Assembly (NCBI GenBank): GCA_029378245.1
Contig: JARKIF010000006.1
Coordinates: 248,001 to 312,000 of the forward strand
Direction of reading: 5' to 3'
Length of the DNA stretch: 64,000 bases
Origin: Roridomyces roridus
Taxonomy: Eukaryota; Basidiomycota; Agaricomycetes; Agaricales; Mycenaceae
Of this stretch, positions 13,321 to 25,300 are shown in pieces. The stretch's first letter is position 1; every line of letters starts with the position of its first letter. The position numbers and the translations under genes were made by a program. A model generated the notes under the pieces. That model ran no database searches, was not told the origin of the DNA, and saw only the letters and a program-made list of their open reading frames with translations.

Positions 13321-15955
13321 CTACACATGAATGAACACAGTGATGCCAATCCCAAGAAGACAATCAGGCCCAACTTGAGGAACACGACGACTTCTTCCAG
13401 GCGGGACAAATCCGCCCAGTCAACCTCGCCGGCATTTCCACCTGATTCTACAGTAAAAATGTTTAGCCAGCACGAAAGGGAAAAAGAAGATTGAACCCAC
13501 CCTCTGCCTCCGAGTCCACGTGCATTTCAAACATCCTACAGCCCAGACTCACCGCCGGCCCCAGACTGTTGTCGTCAAACCCCCTAGCGCGATGAAATTG
13601 GCGTATTCCCTCATAGACATCCGGATCCCAACGATACCCAATAGCCTCGGTGTGAAACTGAAGGCAAGGATATGGCACATATACTGTAAAAAAATTATTG
13701 GGACTCATTTGGATGGCATGTGCATATGGTAACCCAGGTTTCGAGCACAACTCCAGGTTGGTCGATGTTTGGAGTACAACATTTCTTACGGTTTCAACTT
13801 GGTTCCAACAACTCCCCAGATTTCAACCTCCATGGTGTGGTGTAGTGCCGTTAGCTAGAATGCTGATTGATTGAGTATCGGCAGATGTGATGGTGCAGAG
13901 GTTCGGTTCGAAAGATAAATGGCAGATCAAAAAATTCAGTTGGCTTGCACTGCCAGATTTGATGCTCTGCCATGTATGAATTTTCTTAAAAGACTCAGGG
14001 AAGCATCATATCAACTTCCAAAGTGGTTGGGCATTAGGTGCAAGACAGAGAAAGTAAGCATTCCAACAAGTTCGGAATACTTAGCCTATCAGTATCGCAT
14101 CACTGCCAACATTATCGGCACATCGGCAGAATCACGATTGAAAAGGAGTGAATATCCTGCAGATGTTATCCAAGACGCGACCCCCCAAGATGGGATCCAA
14201 ACACTGAATTACAATTGAAATGCGACCCAGAGCCTGCACTCTGAAAGGGATGTAATCGTAGTAATTATTTTACAGTATATTGCCCATACAAGGAAGCCCG
14301 TTCAGCTTTGCATCCTCATCGCTGAGACGTTGGATGCCCGCGGGATCAAAAGACCAATATACGGGCGTATCGGGCCATTTGAACGACGTCCAGCTGGAGT
14401 TTGTGCGGAAGTCGAGGGTAGAGCGAACGAAGAGGTACGCCGGCATGACGTCTTGTTCAAATTTCCTCGCTTCAGAAATTTGGACCCGAAATCGTATCCG
14501 TTCGACAAGGACTGGTCCAGATTTTGAGCGGAAGAATATTGCAGCTCGCAGAGACGTACCGTAATCATCGAGAGCCCAGGAGATATTACATTTGTTGAAA
14601 ACGTGATTGGCTTGTGCGAGCCAATCCACCGCCGCGCGGCAGTAGACGCTGAACTCGAGGGTATTGCCTAGCACCTCATCTGCGTTGAATCTCGAGAAAG
14701 CATCATCAGTCCAAACCGATGCATTGAAATCGATCGTACATACCGAATAGATCCTCCCTTGACAAGCTCCCCGTAGGCTCCCGATTCCGTCTCCCAACAT
14801 TCAGATACAAGGTCCGACTGGGAGATGGAGATGCATGCAAGTTCCATGTAACGCGAGTACCCAGACGGACACTGCAGGACCGCGCCCAAATTCACCTCTT
14901 GGTCTGCATCAAACAGTAGTAACTGAGTTTGCTTGAGCACTGCGCATAGAGTGTAATATTCTTCGAGGTCCAATGCCTGGATTGCTCTGGCTTGCATCGC
15001 CGGGTCACCAACAGGAGCGTCGACAACCGAGATCGAAGCGGGGAACCGTGGTACTGGGATGTTGGTTGTTGATACGAGTTCGAGGCACAGACGACCAGTG
15101 GAACCCCGAATCCAGAATGTGAGTTCCAACTGGAATTTGGGGACGTGAGCAGCGCTGCGTACAGGATTTGGTGTTGATCACCTACAGGCATACCGGTTCC
15201 GGAGCCGTGCAGATAGGTACATGCCTCCTTGTATTCCGAAGTCTGGCGGGTCTGTCAATCCGGCTCGGAAAAGGGCAAATCACACATACCCAACAAGCGT
15301 GATAATAGACGGCCATGATGGGTAAAAACTGGATGACATCCAAGGCCAAAAAATCTCTGTACGTTTGTAGATCTATTTGTCTGAAATGAAAAAGGCCGAA
15401 CTCAATTCAAAGAAGGAGACACGCCTCCGTGAGAAACCGTTGCATAGACACCAGTCGAGCTAGTGACCCCAAATATCTGGACAATATTCGGGTGGCTGAA
15501 CTCGTCAGACTCGGAGGTTCGCAAAAATCGCAGAACAAACCGAATTCGACAGTGACGCGAGATGTAGCCTTGCCATTCCTGGAGGTAAGTACACATTCAG
15601 GTCTCAAGTGGCGCCATCCAGCGAAAACATCTACTTACCTCTTCGCCACGGTCGCCTTCATAGATAGCAGCCGTCATCCTACTTTTCACACCATGGACCC
15701 GCGCGTAATAGACTCTTCGCGCAGCGCCCTTCTCGGCTCCCAGACATATCCTTTTCATCAAATCGATATCACCCAGTGGAATTCGTCGGAAATCTGAGGT
15801 ACATGTTTGAGCCGCGCACGGGCAGAGGAGGCTCTGGGAATCGCACCAACAGGGAGAGGCTCGATGATTTGAGTGACATTACTAACACTGCTGAAGACTC
15901 CGCCACTAACAGTGAAATGCTGCGATCCCGAGAGAAAGGCGCCCGCGTTACTGTA
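13321..15955 (-). pseudogene. Kinase-N-lobe-like / tail-anchored Agaricomycete family protein, split by an insertion
   Basis: I recognise the family from mushrooms; its function is unknown. In order on the minus strand: a Gly/Ser/Val motif FTVSGGVF (near 15910); FRRIPLGDIDL (15790-15750); a short kinase N-lobe-like part ending HPNIVQIFGV (near 15480); FWIRGSTGRLCLELV (15120); QALDLEEYY (14970); QANHVFN (14600); PVYWSFDPAG (14340); then, across the insertion, VYEGIRQFHRARGFD (13600); and a C-terminal hydrophobic helix (about 13400-13330) ending at 13321. No kinase catalytic loop or DFG is visible, so this is not an active kinase. Several 45-55 bp introns were placed. The first exon upstream of 15955 was not resolved. 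The element at 13684-14275 interrupts the exon; with it and one TA removed the two sides read through in frame. Unless it is spliced out, the protein is truncated and loses its membrane anchor. Confidence 0.75.
13684..14275. mobile_element. 592-bp non-autonomous TA-flanked DNA element (mariner-type MITE-like)
   Basis: The left end reads CTGTAAAAAAATTATT and the right end, reverse-complemented, CTGTAAAATAATT. The element is flanked by TA on both sides (13682-13683 and 14276-14277) inside TATA context. The inside holds no ORF above 100 residues. TA duplication with short inverted ends is typical of the Tc1/mariner superfamily. The host reading frame closes exactly when the element plus one TA is removed (594 bp). 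Confidence 0.82.
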
Positions 15956-16570
15956 TCTGCACAGTGCAAACCAAGATCATATGAGAGCCACTCTTTCTCC
16001 TACTTAGAAGCAGGAGCGTACAGGGAGGATGCTTCAGAAGCGTCAGTTTGAGAACCGTCGACGTCCTGGCGGTCTGCGTCTTCCATGTGGTGAGGGTGAG
16101 AGCAGAGAAGGTCCATGGCTGTGTGGAGGATTGGAGCCGTGGACCACGACATCATCATGATGCTGCGTGCAATCTGAAATGTATAAATGCAGATGTTAAC
16201 CGTGAGCTTGCGTTCGGTGACGAAGAACGAGGACGACCCGCGCGGATAGATCGGGTCAGACGTCAACGGCGAATGTAGCGAGGGAGCGAGAAGACCAGAA
16301 GCACACGCCGCGAGGACGCCCGCTGGCAGCGCCACTCAGCCCTCCAGGACGAATTGTCCCTCGCAAGTGGGGACCACACCCGCTGACGTCACGATCGTCG
16401 GGACCGTCCACAGTGAGACACGAAAGACGTAGATGACATGCGAGCGAATGTCATGCATCCCCGAGACATGCACGGACATGACCTTGAAGCCGCCTTGGAC
16501 AAGACCACGCCCCCGCCGACGAGGGAGGGTAAGGGGTGATGGGAAAAGAAAGAGGATTGGAGACAAGGGG
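15956..16570. other. Intergenic, upstream of the kinase-like gene
   Basis: This probably holds the unresolved 5' exon and promoter of the minus-strand gene ending at 13321. No other feature is supported. Confidence 0.35.
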
Positions 16571-17530
16571 CGACACATCAGACTCCAAGCCCAATGAAAG
16601 AGAGATACTCATACAAGGCCTGTCGACGGACGACGGGAGATGGGAGGAGATCGGAAGACGAAAGACAGAGCATCGTGCCCATCATGAAGCCCACCCGCCG
16701 CATGTATAGCCCCGTCGACGAGGGTGGGAGGAGCAGAAGAAAGGTCAATATAGCGATGGCCAGAGATGACTCTCGGGTCCACAATCGGAACTATCGTCAA
16801 GCCCATCCTCGTGCATACAAGCCAGTCACCGAGGGAGGGAGGGAGAGAGGACAGAAAGATGGGCATCCAGCGATACCCGCGAAAGAAAGAAAGAAGGATG
16901 AGGCGCCCGATGCACAGATGGACGCACGATGGGAGCCATCCCGCTGCCTGCAGCCCACTCGCAGGAAGAAGAAGAAAATGGCTGGCCACGAAAGAGAGAT
17001 ATATCGGAGCCATCGCGCAGCCCGTCGAAAGAAATAAAGCAAGAAAGATGCGGCGATCGGAGCCATCGTGCATCCCCTCTGCGTGGATATACGCCCGTCG
17101 ACGTGGGTGAAGAAGGAAGGTCAATGCAGCGATGGCCAGAGATGACGCCCAGGTCCAGAATCGGAGCCATCGTCAAGCCCATCCTCGTGCATATAAGACA
17201 GCAAGCCACCGAGGAAGGGAGGAGGGGTGAAAGAGAGAGAAGAGAACAGTGGCCGCGAAAAAAGAAAGAAAGAAGGATAGACAGGACGCGAACGATGGCA
17301 ACCATCCCGGTGCCTCCAGATCGCAGCATCGCAGAGGATGTCACCACGCATGCATGTACGCGTTGTCACCGAGGGAGGGAAAAGAAGAAGAAAAAGGCCC
17401 ATCCACCGATGGCCACGAAAGACCAGAGCAAGATCGGAGCCATCGCGGACCCCGTCGACGACGGTAGGAGGAGTGGAGTCAAAGAAAAGAAAGAGGCCCA
17501 TCGGCGGACATCCATCGCGATCATCACTCA
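16571..17530. repeat. Purine-rich degenerate tandem repeats
   Basis: The plus strand is strongly purine-biased (runs such as gaaagaaagaaagaagg and gagggagggaggg). Phrases recur: 'ccgtcgacg.gggt' near 16718, 17097 and 17450; 'gcgatggccagagatgac' near 16754 and 17133; 'atcgtcaagcccatcctcgt' near 16794 and 17170. The two best copies lie about 375 bp apart. Long frames here on both strands are by-products of this composition. Confidence 0.7.
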
Positions 17531-17782
17531 TCGTCGTCGAGCACAAGGAAGGTATGGAAGTATCGGATGCATTGGTTATTGGTATGGAACAACAGTAGAG
17601 TATCTGGCAAGTAAGGTAGCGGTAACACGAAGAGGATACAGAAGGCGATACAGACACAACAGGCAGGGAGACGTGAGGCAGGCAATAATGATACGACAGC
17701 AGCAGGATGAAGCAACGTGGGCGGTGAGGAACTGAAGATGATGTCAGGATGAGAACGAAAGAGAGAAAGAGAAAGATGCACC

Positions 17783-18406
17783 TCAAGCGTCGCTGGAAAT
17801 GAGCTCGTTCTCCTTGTCCTCGTCTTCCTCCTCCTCCTCGCTCTCCTCGACCTTGGGCTTGGCCTTTGACGACGACGACTTGGACTTGGAAGAGGCGGCC
17901 TTCTCCTTCTTCTCCTTCGGCTCCTTGGGCTTGCGCTCCTTCTTGGGTTGGCCGCGCTTGGGGTTCTCGGGAGCGTCGGCCCACATCTCGGCGATCTGGA
18001 CGAGTATGAGTGGACGCGAAGATGACGGTGACGACGACAAGAAAGGGTGTAGGAAGGGAGCACAACGAGGGAGGGAAGGAGGGAGGAAAGAAAAGGGGAT
18101 CGTCACGCACCCCCGCCATCGCCTCGGTCTGCGGCTTGTCCGGGTTCTGCGCCTTCCAAATCGGCATATTCACGCTGACAAAGTTGTTGTAGGCGCTCGG
18201 CGCGCGTTTGCCCTTCTTGGTGCCGTCGCCTGGATGGTGGGCATCAGCATCATCGTCGACGACGTCAAAGAGGGTAGCGACATACCAGCTTTCTTCGTCT
18301 TGTTGTTTGCCGTCGTCGTGGCCGTCTTGGTCTGGGTGGCTGTGGAAGATGATGAGCGATGGAGGAGGCGATGAGGAAGAAGCGCACTGGTGGTGGTCTT
18401 GGCCAT
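17783..18406 (-). CDS. Small basic YABBY/HMG-box-like chromatin protein
   Basis: Predicted 150-residue nuclear protein. Introns at 18230-18285 and 17996-18110 leave 453 coding bases. A Ser/Thr/Lys-rich head (residues 1-40) is followed by an HMG/YABBY-like core: KKGKRAPSAYNNFV, then PIWKAQNPDKPQTEAMAG, then IAEMWADAPENP. The tail is a lysine/serine run (KEKKEKAASSKSKSSSSK) and ends with a Glu/Asp tract. The 'RAPSAYN.F' start, the 'NP.K....AM..IA..W' spacing and the basic-acidic tail match small HMG-related fungal proteins that bind DNA with little sequence preference. The second intron (115 bp) is about twice the usual size here and repeats the purine-rich composition of the DNA downstream. 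The alternative is a plain HMG-B protein; I prefer the YABBY-like call because of the sequence around the core. Confidence 0.8.
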
Positions 18407-19008
18407 TGTGCGAGTGTGAGCGAGGATGGTGGTGGTAAGAGGAGAAGAAGGGTGGGAATAAACCTGTCCAAACCGAGCCCATTATATACAGGCGTGCCTA
18501 ACAAGGCCATACAACGCGCATGTGATCGAGACGCGTCGCGTCAACACAATCAAATTCATTGAGAATTTTGTTTCTCGTTCGATGGGGGTAATTATATGCG
18601 AGGCAGAGGGCCAGTTAACTCATGGTCTACCACATTACGGTGTCACTGAACTCAAGTCACCAACGAGAACGAGTCTGGACAGTTCTGAATATTGAACTTG
18701 ATGCCAAGAAATGAGTGGGCTGAGGCGCCAAAAGAGTCCCTTCCTTGACAAGTCTCTACGTCGGAAGAAACGTGAATTTTTGAAACTAGAGCACACCAGT
18801 ATTCACACTGATTATTCCCATCGCACACTGCGGCCATCCATTCAAGAATCTGGTTCTCCACATAAGTTGGAAGCCTTGGCGGTTGCAGAGACAGCCACTA
18901 AGCCCCTGCCGACACCTAATCCTCTCCTTGTAAGCTGCAACAAGTCACATTCGGCTGGCTTCAAAAGATACAGGTAAACTACCACGCGTTCGTGAGTGAA
19001 ACTTCAAG
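18407..19008. other. Intergenic between two minus-strand genes
   Basis: This holds the promoter side of the HMG-like gene and the 3' flank of the membrane-protein gene. I see no RNA gene or repeat in it. Confidence 0.4.
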
Positions 19009-20613
19009 TCAGATAATTGGTCCCCGCCCTCCTTCAGAGTACATCGGCGGCTGCCGGCCAGTGCTAGAGATTGAAACCCCCGACGCTCCATCGTCCCTCA
19101 GCGCTGGCAGATTCAGAGTCATCTGCGTCTGACTCTCCAGCTCGCGTATCCTTGCTTCTTGAGCCGCGATTTGCTCTCGTAGCCGCCCCGCCGTATCGGT
19201 GGAGACATTGGGTGATGACTCAGATACGGGTTCGAAATCAACCGGAGGGGGGACTTTGCCGTGCCTGTGGCCAACCGTAGCTGGGAAGTCGCAGCGAAAG
19301 ACGGAATATGGTCGTATGGTCCCCTGGGCTTCGGGCCCGCTGGGAGTGATGCTGGTATCATGTTCTTCGCGAGGAGAGTCGGACGCATGAAGGTGTTGGA
19401 GAGAACCCGCGGCAATTGGACTTCGCCTCTGAATCCGCCGACAGTATCGACATAGGAGTAAGGCGAGAGAGAGCAGGAGTACGGATCCTACGGCAATTCC
19501 GATGATGGCTGCCGTTGGAAACGCGCCGTGTTGAGCCCCGGAAATTGCCGTTGGTGCGGGGAGTGGAGAAGTAGAGGAGGGACTGAACCCCGACGATGCC
19601 GTGGACTGTACCGAGCTCATGCTCGACCCTGGAGCACCGGGTGTCGTGGACGAAGACTGAGCCAAGGGTACGGTTGCTGAAGCCGAACTGGGTGATTGCT
19701 GCGCGGTGGTTGGAGAACCGGAATCAACGAAGCTGACAGCTTTTTGCGCGTCGAATGTCACGGGCTGGAGGACTAATCAAAAGGCAGGATTATTCCGAAC
19801 AAAGTGGAAACGAACCGTGGGTGTCGCTGAAGCCATCAAAATGACCCAGGTGGGAAGTGCGGAAATTGCTGTGGAAGGTCAGTCGAGGAGGGCATGGTCG
19901 ACTTGAACAAACTCACTAGGGGATGTGGTCGGGAGGCTAGGCATGCGGGACGGTTCGAGCCCGCAATTAAACTCTTGAGCGTAGGAACTCCAGCTGCGAG
20001 TACTGTTACATCAAGAATTCGAATGAAACTGATTGGCGCACTTCAATGGTTGGTCGTTACCGCAGCAGTGTTCGCCCAAAGGGCAAAGCCCTCTGAGCTC
20101 ATAGCCCTCTGAGACCTCTGAGCAGAGGGGCCTGAAAATTTTGGTCGAGTTCAGAGCTCTTCAGAGGCCTCTGAGGTCACGTGCTGACCGGATCAAAATC
20201 GCTGACAGGTACCGCATCAACGCGCCACTTGACCCGAACCGGCGAGACCGAACGAACAATGGCCGTTCTATCCTGCGCGCCATTGTTCTTCTACATCTCC
20301 CCGCATATAAAACCTAGAAACTGGGCTAGATCACCAGGATCGTGAATATTTTATTTATTTCATCAATAAACAAATAAATATTCTAGGGCTCTGAGATGGG
20401 CTCTGGCCAAAGCCCTTTGCAGAGGGCAGAGGGCTTTGAGCCTCCGGGATCCCGATTCAGAGCCCTCTGGGCGAACACTGTACCGCAGACATTGCAAGCC
20501 GAGAACATAAAGTAGTCTATGGTGGTACATGTGTACTGTATTGATTCAAGTGTGCCGAGCACGAAACAGAAATCTTCCACTTCGCAGGGTCCATTTCCAG
20601 CGGGGTTGTTGAA
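19009..20613 (-). CDS. Single-pass membrane protein with Ser/Thr-rich ectodomain (mushroom family)
   Basis: Predicted surface protein of a family I know from mushrooms, function unknown. The outer part carries paired Cys and Trp motifs: NNPAGNGPCE (near 20600), YTCTTIDYFMFSACNVC (near 20530) and WSSYAQEFNCG (near 19975). The exon 19758-19009 then gives a long Ser/Thr/Pro stalk, one membrane helix (AAIIGIAVGSVLLLSLALLL), a basic CRYCRR stop, a cytoplasmic coiled coil (REQIAAQEARIRELESQ) and the tail QPPMYSE. An intron ending near 19758 (...tcctccag) closes in frame. The start codon is not resolved; it lies upstream of 20613. The hAT-like element at 20066-20480 lies at the 5' splice site after CNVC. 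The obvious GT-AG sites leave that junction one base out of phase, so the gene may already be damaged. Confidence 0.68.
20066..20480. mobile_element. 415-bp hAT-like non-autonomous element with perfect 8-bp TSD
   Basis: The ends are inverted copies of CAGTGTTCGCCCARAGGGC (19 bp, one difference). The element is flanked by identical 8-bp direct repeats, taccgcag, at 20058-20065 and 20481-20488. Many subterminal 'agccctctga' copies in both orientations and an A/T-rich centre (20340-20384) fill it. An 8-bp duplication with CAG...CTG ends is the signature of hAT transposons. No transposase is encoded. The duplicated octamer, read on the minus strand, is CTGCGGTA and contains the host gene's splice donor. 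Confidence 0.92.
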
Positions 20614-21674
20614 CTAAAGAGGGTCTCTGACCATGGTACATGCAGGGAGAAGCAGTGACATACTGGGGTACACCCAGAGACATTTGAGTCGACGTCGCGA
20701 CCTGGAAACGGAAAGGCATTCCTGGATGCGCGACGTCTCGGTCTGTACACGTGCATCTCTGTACACTAGGTGAGATTATGTGGCTGGTCTGGCGGCCAGG
20801 ACGAGGCGATGGAATGCTGGCCAAAGCCCCAGTACGATAGGATGGAAGGAGAGACGAGAGAAAAAGAAGATGGCTTAGTGGCCGCGAAAGCCCGTATAAA
20901 TTGAATCGGAAGCAGAGCAATTGTCGGAGCGTTCCAAAATTGCAATGAAATTGCAATCAAAGGCCGACATCCCATCACACCGCCGTTCTCTTGTCGGGGC
21001 ATTCTGGGAAGTGGAGAGTTATGCGAGTCGAGACGCAATCCTACCCTGACGAAGGCTAGCTAGCCTGACAAGCACACATTTCTTCGACTTCCACTTGTCT
21101 GGCCCGGAGCTCGTCATGGACGTCAAAGAAAGCCACCAGTTGAACCAAAAAAGAAGGATCCAAGGGCACCTGAGACGGTGCTCGGGGCGGATATCATGTT
21201 GAGATGTCGATGCCGAACCGTTGGAGGGAGTCCGGATTGGCTCCTGCACTAGCTTCCAAGGCGACAGACAGCAGAAGCGTGAGTGGGTGCTTGCCAGGGA
21301 AGTTTCTGATGTTGAGATGGACGTAGCCTTTATTCCCCGGACGACTACTATTCCGAGAACAAGGTTGCGCTAGTCTCAGAATAGACTGCGTAGGCGTCAA
21401 AGAATCGTTAATGAGGGAAGATGTAAGTCGATCTGTCACGGGCATTGGGCATCTGTCGTAAGGGGTAGTACACAGCCAAAGCCTAGGAGTCTGGAGAGGC
21501 CCCTTCAAGCATGATGAATCGATGATGACGGCAGGCCGCAGGAGACAAGAAAGGGCTGATTGGAAAATTGCAGATTTCAGGGCCAAATCAACACATTTAA
21601 CAGACAAAGAACTTACAACGGTCGTTCAAAATCTCAAAGGAACAGCTTGATCCCCTTGGCGAGTGAGAATGAGT
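20614..21674. other. Intergenic, no gene recognised
   Basis: Upstream side of the membrane-protein gene; its first exon may lie near 20620-20720. A minus-strand open frame at 21194-21607 has no recognisable motif and does not continue the P450 fragment next to it. Confidence 0.35.
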
Positions 21675-21821
21675 GTGACTCTTGACCGGGATTTCAGTAC
21701 CGAAGAGCCAGGAAGGCGATGGGGGCCCTGGGATGCCTCGCAGTAGGTTTCCTCTTGGATTGAGGACATGGTAGAGGATGAAGAGCGAGAGAAAGAACAG
21801 GAGCGTCGAAGTATATCCCAT
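21675..21821 (-). pseudogene. Cytochrome P450 N-terminal remnant
   Basis: From ATG at 21821 the frame gives a hydrophobic anchor (LLFFLSLFILYHVLN) and then the proline-rich hinge RGIPGPPSPSWLFG. That is the classic N-terminus of a microsomal P450. No I-helix, ExxR or haem-Cys motif follows within the next kilobase in any frame, so only the first exon survives. Confidence 0.7.
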
Positions 21822-22371
21822 GCGGCTTGACAGGGTAAGGGTTGCGGCTATAAATGAGGTTGACGTCTACTTGGTATCTCGGGTTGGTGGGCGTCATAGA
21901 CTGAGACGTAGAATGGTGCAAAGTGCTGGAGCCTGGATGGCAGGCTAGCGCCCCACGCGAGAGTTGAACGCGGAGATGAGATGAGATTCTCAGTTTTGAC
22001 TCTTGAAGATGATGGTGGTACGAAGTAAAGAAGGTTTTCAAACTCCGCAGATCACAGCGCTTGATCAGGTGCACGCATGACAGTCGCGGAAAGAACCTTG
22101 CGTGATCGGCAATCTGATCCAGTGCGGTTGACGGTTGACCGCCGGCCAAGCCGGCCCTTCGGACCCCTTCCTCCGCAGAGTACTTGTGCAGGCATTCTTT
22201 GGCTCCTAGCCCATTGATTTAATCCAGAGCTATCCAGACCGTCTGACGGTAAACTCGAGTCCATCGGAGAATTCTTAGTTCGAGTCCAGCGATGAAAAAC
22301 AGATCTTTTTCGCTGAGAAGCTTCAAACAAGTGCAGTCAGAGAATTCGTATACATACGGAACCAAATATAC
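21822..22371. other. Intergenic, nothing recognised
   Basis: Short stretch between the P450 remnant and the 3' end of the NACHT-WD40 gene. No repeat or RNA is visible. Confidence 0.4.
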
Positions 22372-25300
22372 CTAGTCTAAATTAGAAGTATCGAAACATT
22401 TCTGCCAATCTTTGCCGTGAACGAAATGGACGAGGTCCAAGGTCGTCTTACCCTCGGAGGACATCAGAAGGGAGTTTCGGGGCATGAGCAGTGTTTTGCG
22501 AATCCACGGTGGGATCCACATGATCAGACTGGACGCTGAATCAAGCATCCAGCCATCCTGGAAGCGTGGATCTAGCTCCCAGCCGTCCGGCACAGACTCA
22601 GTGTGTAACTGAAGCGCCGTAAATCAAGGAACTCGAAAATGAATCAAGTACGCACATTCCAAACACGAATCGTGCTGTCCCAGGACCCGCTGACAACTTG
22701 CGTACCGGTGGGCGCAAAGGCGACAGAACTGACCTGAGCGACGTGACCTTCAAAGGGTCCCGCGAGAACCGCCCCACTCTCCGAATCCAGCAATTTAATT
22801 GTGCCATCGTCGAGACCACAGGCTAATTGCTTTGCATCAGGAGAATAGGCGAGCGAGAGAACCCAATCCCGATGTACAAAAAACGGGCCTCCGACAAGCG
22901 TCCCGGTGTCTGTATCGTATAGTCGAACCGCTGATGTATGTGCTCTAAACCTACTATAGAAATCGACAACACTTGAAGAATCTAACCAGATGAGTCGAGA
23001 TACAGACGAATCTATATCCAACTAACCCAATCACGAAGCTCCGGGGCGAGTGACAACTATTGAATAGCGGGAATGTGGCGAGTATAAGTCCCTAGTACAG
23101 GGCCTTGTAAAGGTTGTAGGGAATTGAATGATATAGTCTCGGATACGATGTCGAAACAAAGTATTGCGAATAGAGATCCTTGATGTAAACCAAGAATGAC
23201 GATTCTAAAGCGTTTTGTAGATGGTAAAGCTTCACAGCTAACACAAAAGATAGATTGAGTTTGGCTAAAGCCGGGGTTTTGCAATAAAGCAGGTATTTGG
23301 GTCTTTCGATCCCTTTCACACTGGTATCCGAAGACGACAGCAACCGATACAACACGGATTTCGTAGATTCCGACACTTCGCAACTCTGAACACACAAATA
23401 ACCCTTGACAGACACACGGTACGACACAATCCAACAGATACTGATTCCAACACACTGATTCACACTCAAGTCACACACACAATAGCCAACAAACAAATGT
23501 TTAGATTTTCAATAGCGATTGCTTAACTACGCAATGCACTGTCGAAAGCCTCGGACAAAACCCTTGATCGCAGCTGGTAGCTTGCTAGTGGGGGAAGTAT
23601 CCGCTGCCCTCTTGGGTAGCACTCTATCTACTTTATACAGGTCCGAGAATCATATGATAGTACAAACGAATGGCGCAATAATTAAAAATATCCTTGGTAT
23701 CTGGAATGGAAACACCCTGATTGGTTGATCAGAACCGGCATCGTGTACGGCCGGTGTGTCAAGCCATGATTCCGCGTGGCGGACCTGTCGATCCGTGACT
23801 CCAACATTGATCCATGACTCGACTGATTTTAGTGAAGTCGTATCTGACCTCTCCCTTGATTGTATACCCTCCAGACGTACGCCCATAGGTTGTAGGTCCA
23901 GAACGATACCCATATCTCCGACTACCTGTCCCGGATACCAGCAGATACTAGTTTGAAGACTAGTATCCGACCCGGATCCTCCTTGTCCCGACTGCTGATG
24001 ACAACTACGTCACTCCCTTCGGACCCGCTTCGGCGGTCTACTCATGTTTCAGGCTTTTCGGCCGACTTGCCCATCATCCCGTGAACTTCCGAACCTCCGA
24101 ATTGCACTCGCACCAAGGTTCGAACGGCTGACAATCGTACAACGGTTAAGAACTTGTTTAATTGGTGTATCCCATTGGTAGAGCAGGTATCCACAACTCC
24201 TACATGTTTCGGAGTGAGCCCGTCGGTCATATTCAGGTAAATACCCTTCAACCCGTACAGTACTCTTAAGTATCCACCACACTGACTGTCTCTGGGCTCA
24301 ACATCAGTCTTGTACTGAGATGACTTAGCTAGGATACTACCTCTGAAATCGTGCAAAACGCGCGTTTTCAAGGGCAGTCAAATTCCATGCTTATCACCGC
24401 ACCATCATCGCACGCGGTCGCCAGCCTCTTTCCCTCATCAGGAGAGAAAACAACACTCCGAACAAAGTCGGGATGGTTCAACACGTTGCAGGTGACACCG
24501 TCCGGAGCCTTGATATTCCAAACTCGAACCGTAGAATCCATAGAGCCGGATGCAATGTGTCGTCCCGAGGACGAGTACGAAACGCAGACAATATCCGCTG
24601 TATGCCTTGGATTCGGCATGTACAAGAGCGCCCCGGTGTTAGAGTCCCAAATCGAAAGCGCTTTGCCGACACCGGAGAGTATGACGTCTGCCTCTGGTGA
24701 AAACGTGACGATCGCCACCGACGTTGTGGTATCGGTGTAGCCGTCCGAGATCTTGACCACGGCCCCAGTCTTAAAGTTCCATGTCAGGATTTTGCCGCCC
24801 AAAGAGCCACAGACGATCTGTTCTCCTTCGCAGGCAAACGCCAGAGAAAGAACACCGAACACCATAGATATCGGTCCAGCAATCAAGGCACCGGTTGTGG
24901 AGTCCCAAACGTGCACGGGCTTGTCCAGGGACGTGGAAGCAATGTACTGGCCATCTGGGGAATACGACACGCACTGGACGCCACTCAGATGCCCAGGGAA
25001 CTGCCCACTGGGTTGTGTAGTCCCAATCTCGGCGTCCCAAACACGCACACTGTGATCTTCCGAACCAGTGACGAGACGACGATTATCCGGGGAGAACGCA
25101 ACAGAAACAACCAATGCTGTGTGTCCTTCAAAGGGCCCCGCAACGAGAGCGCCAGTATCAAAATCCCAAATCTGCACAGTCCGATCCCCTCCGCCGGCAA
25201 TTCGTGTGCCGTCTGAAGATATGGCAATAGAGAGGGCGAGATCCGTGGTGAGCGTTCGTATAACTGCAGTTTCACAGTTCCAGACCCGAATGCCGCCGCC

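Noticed and set aside
17121..18482. A 453-residue minus-strand open frame overlapping the HMG-like gene
   Set aside because: It runs through the purine-rich repeats and through both introns of the HMG-like gene; only the properly spliced frame gives a recognisable domain.
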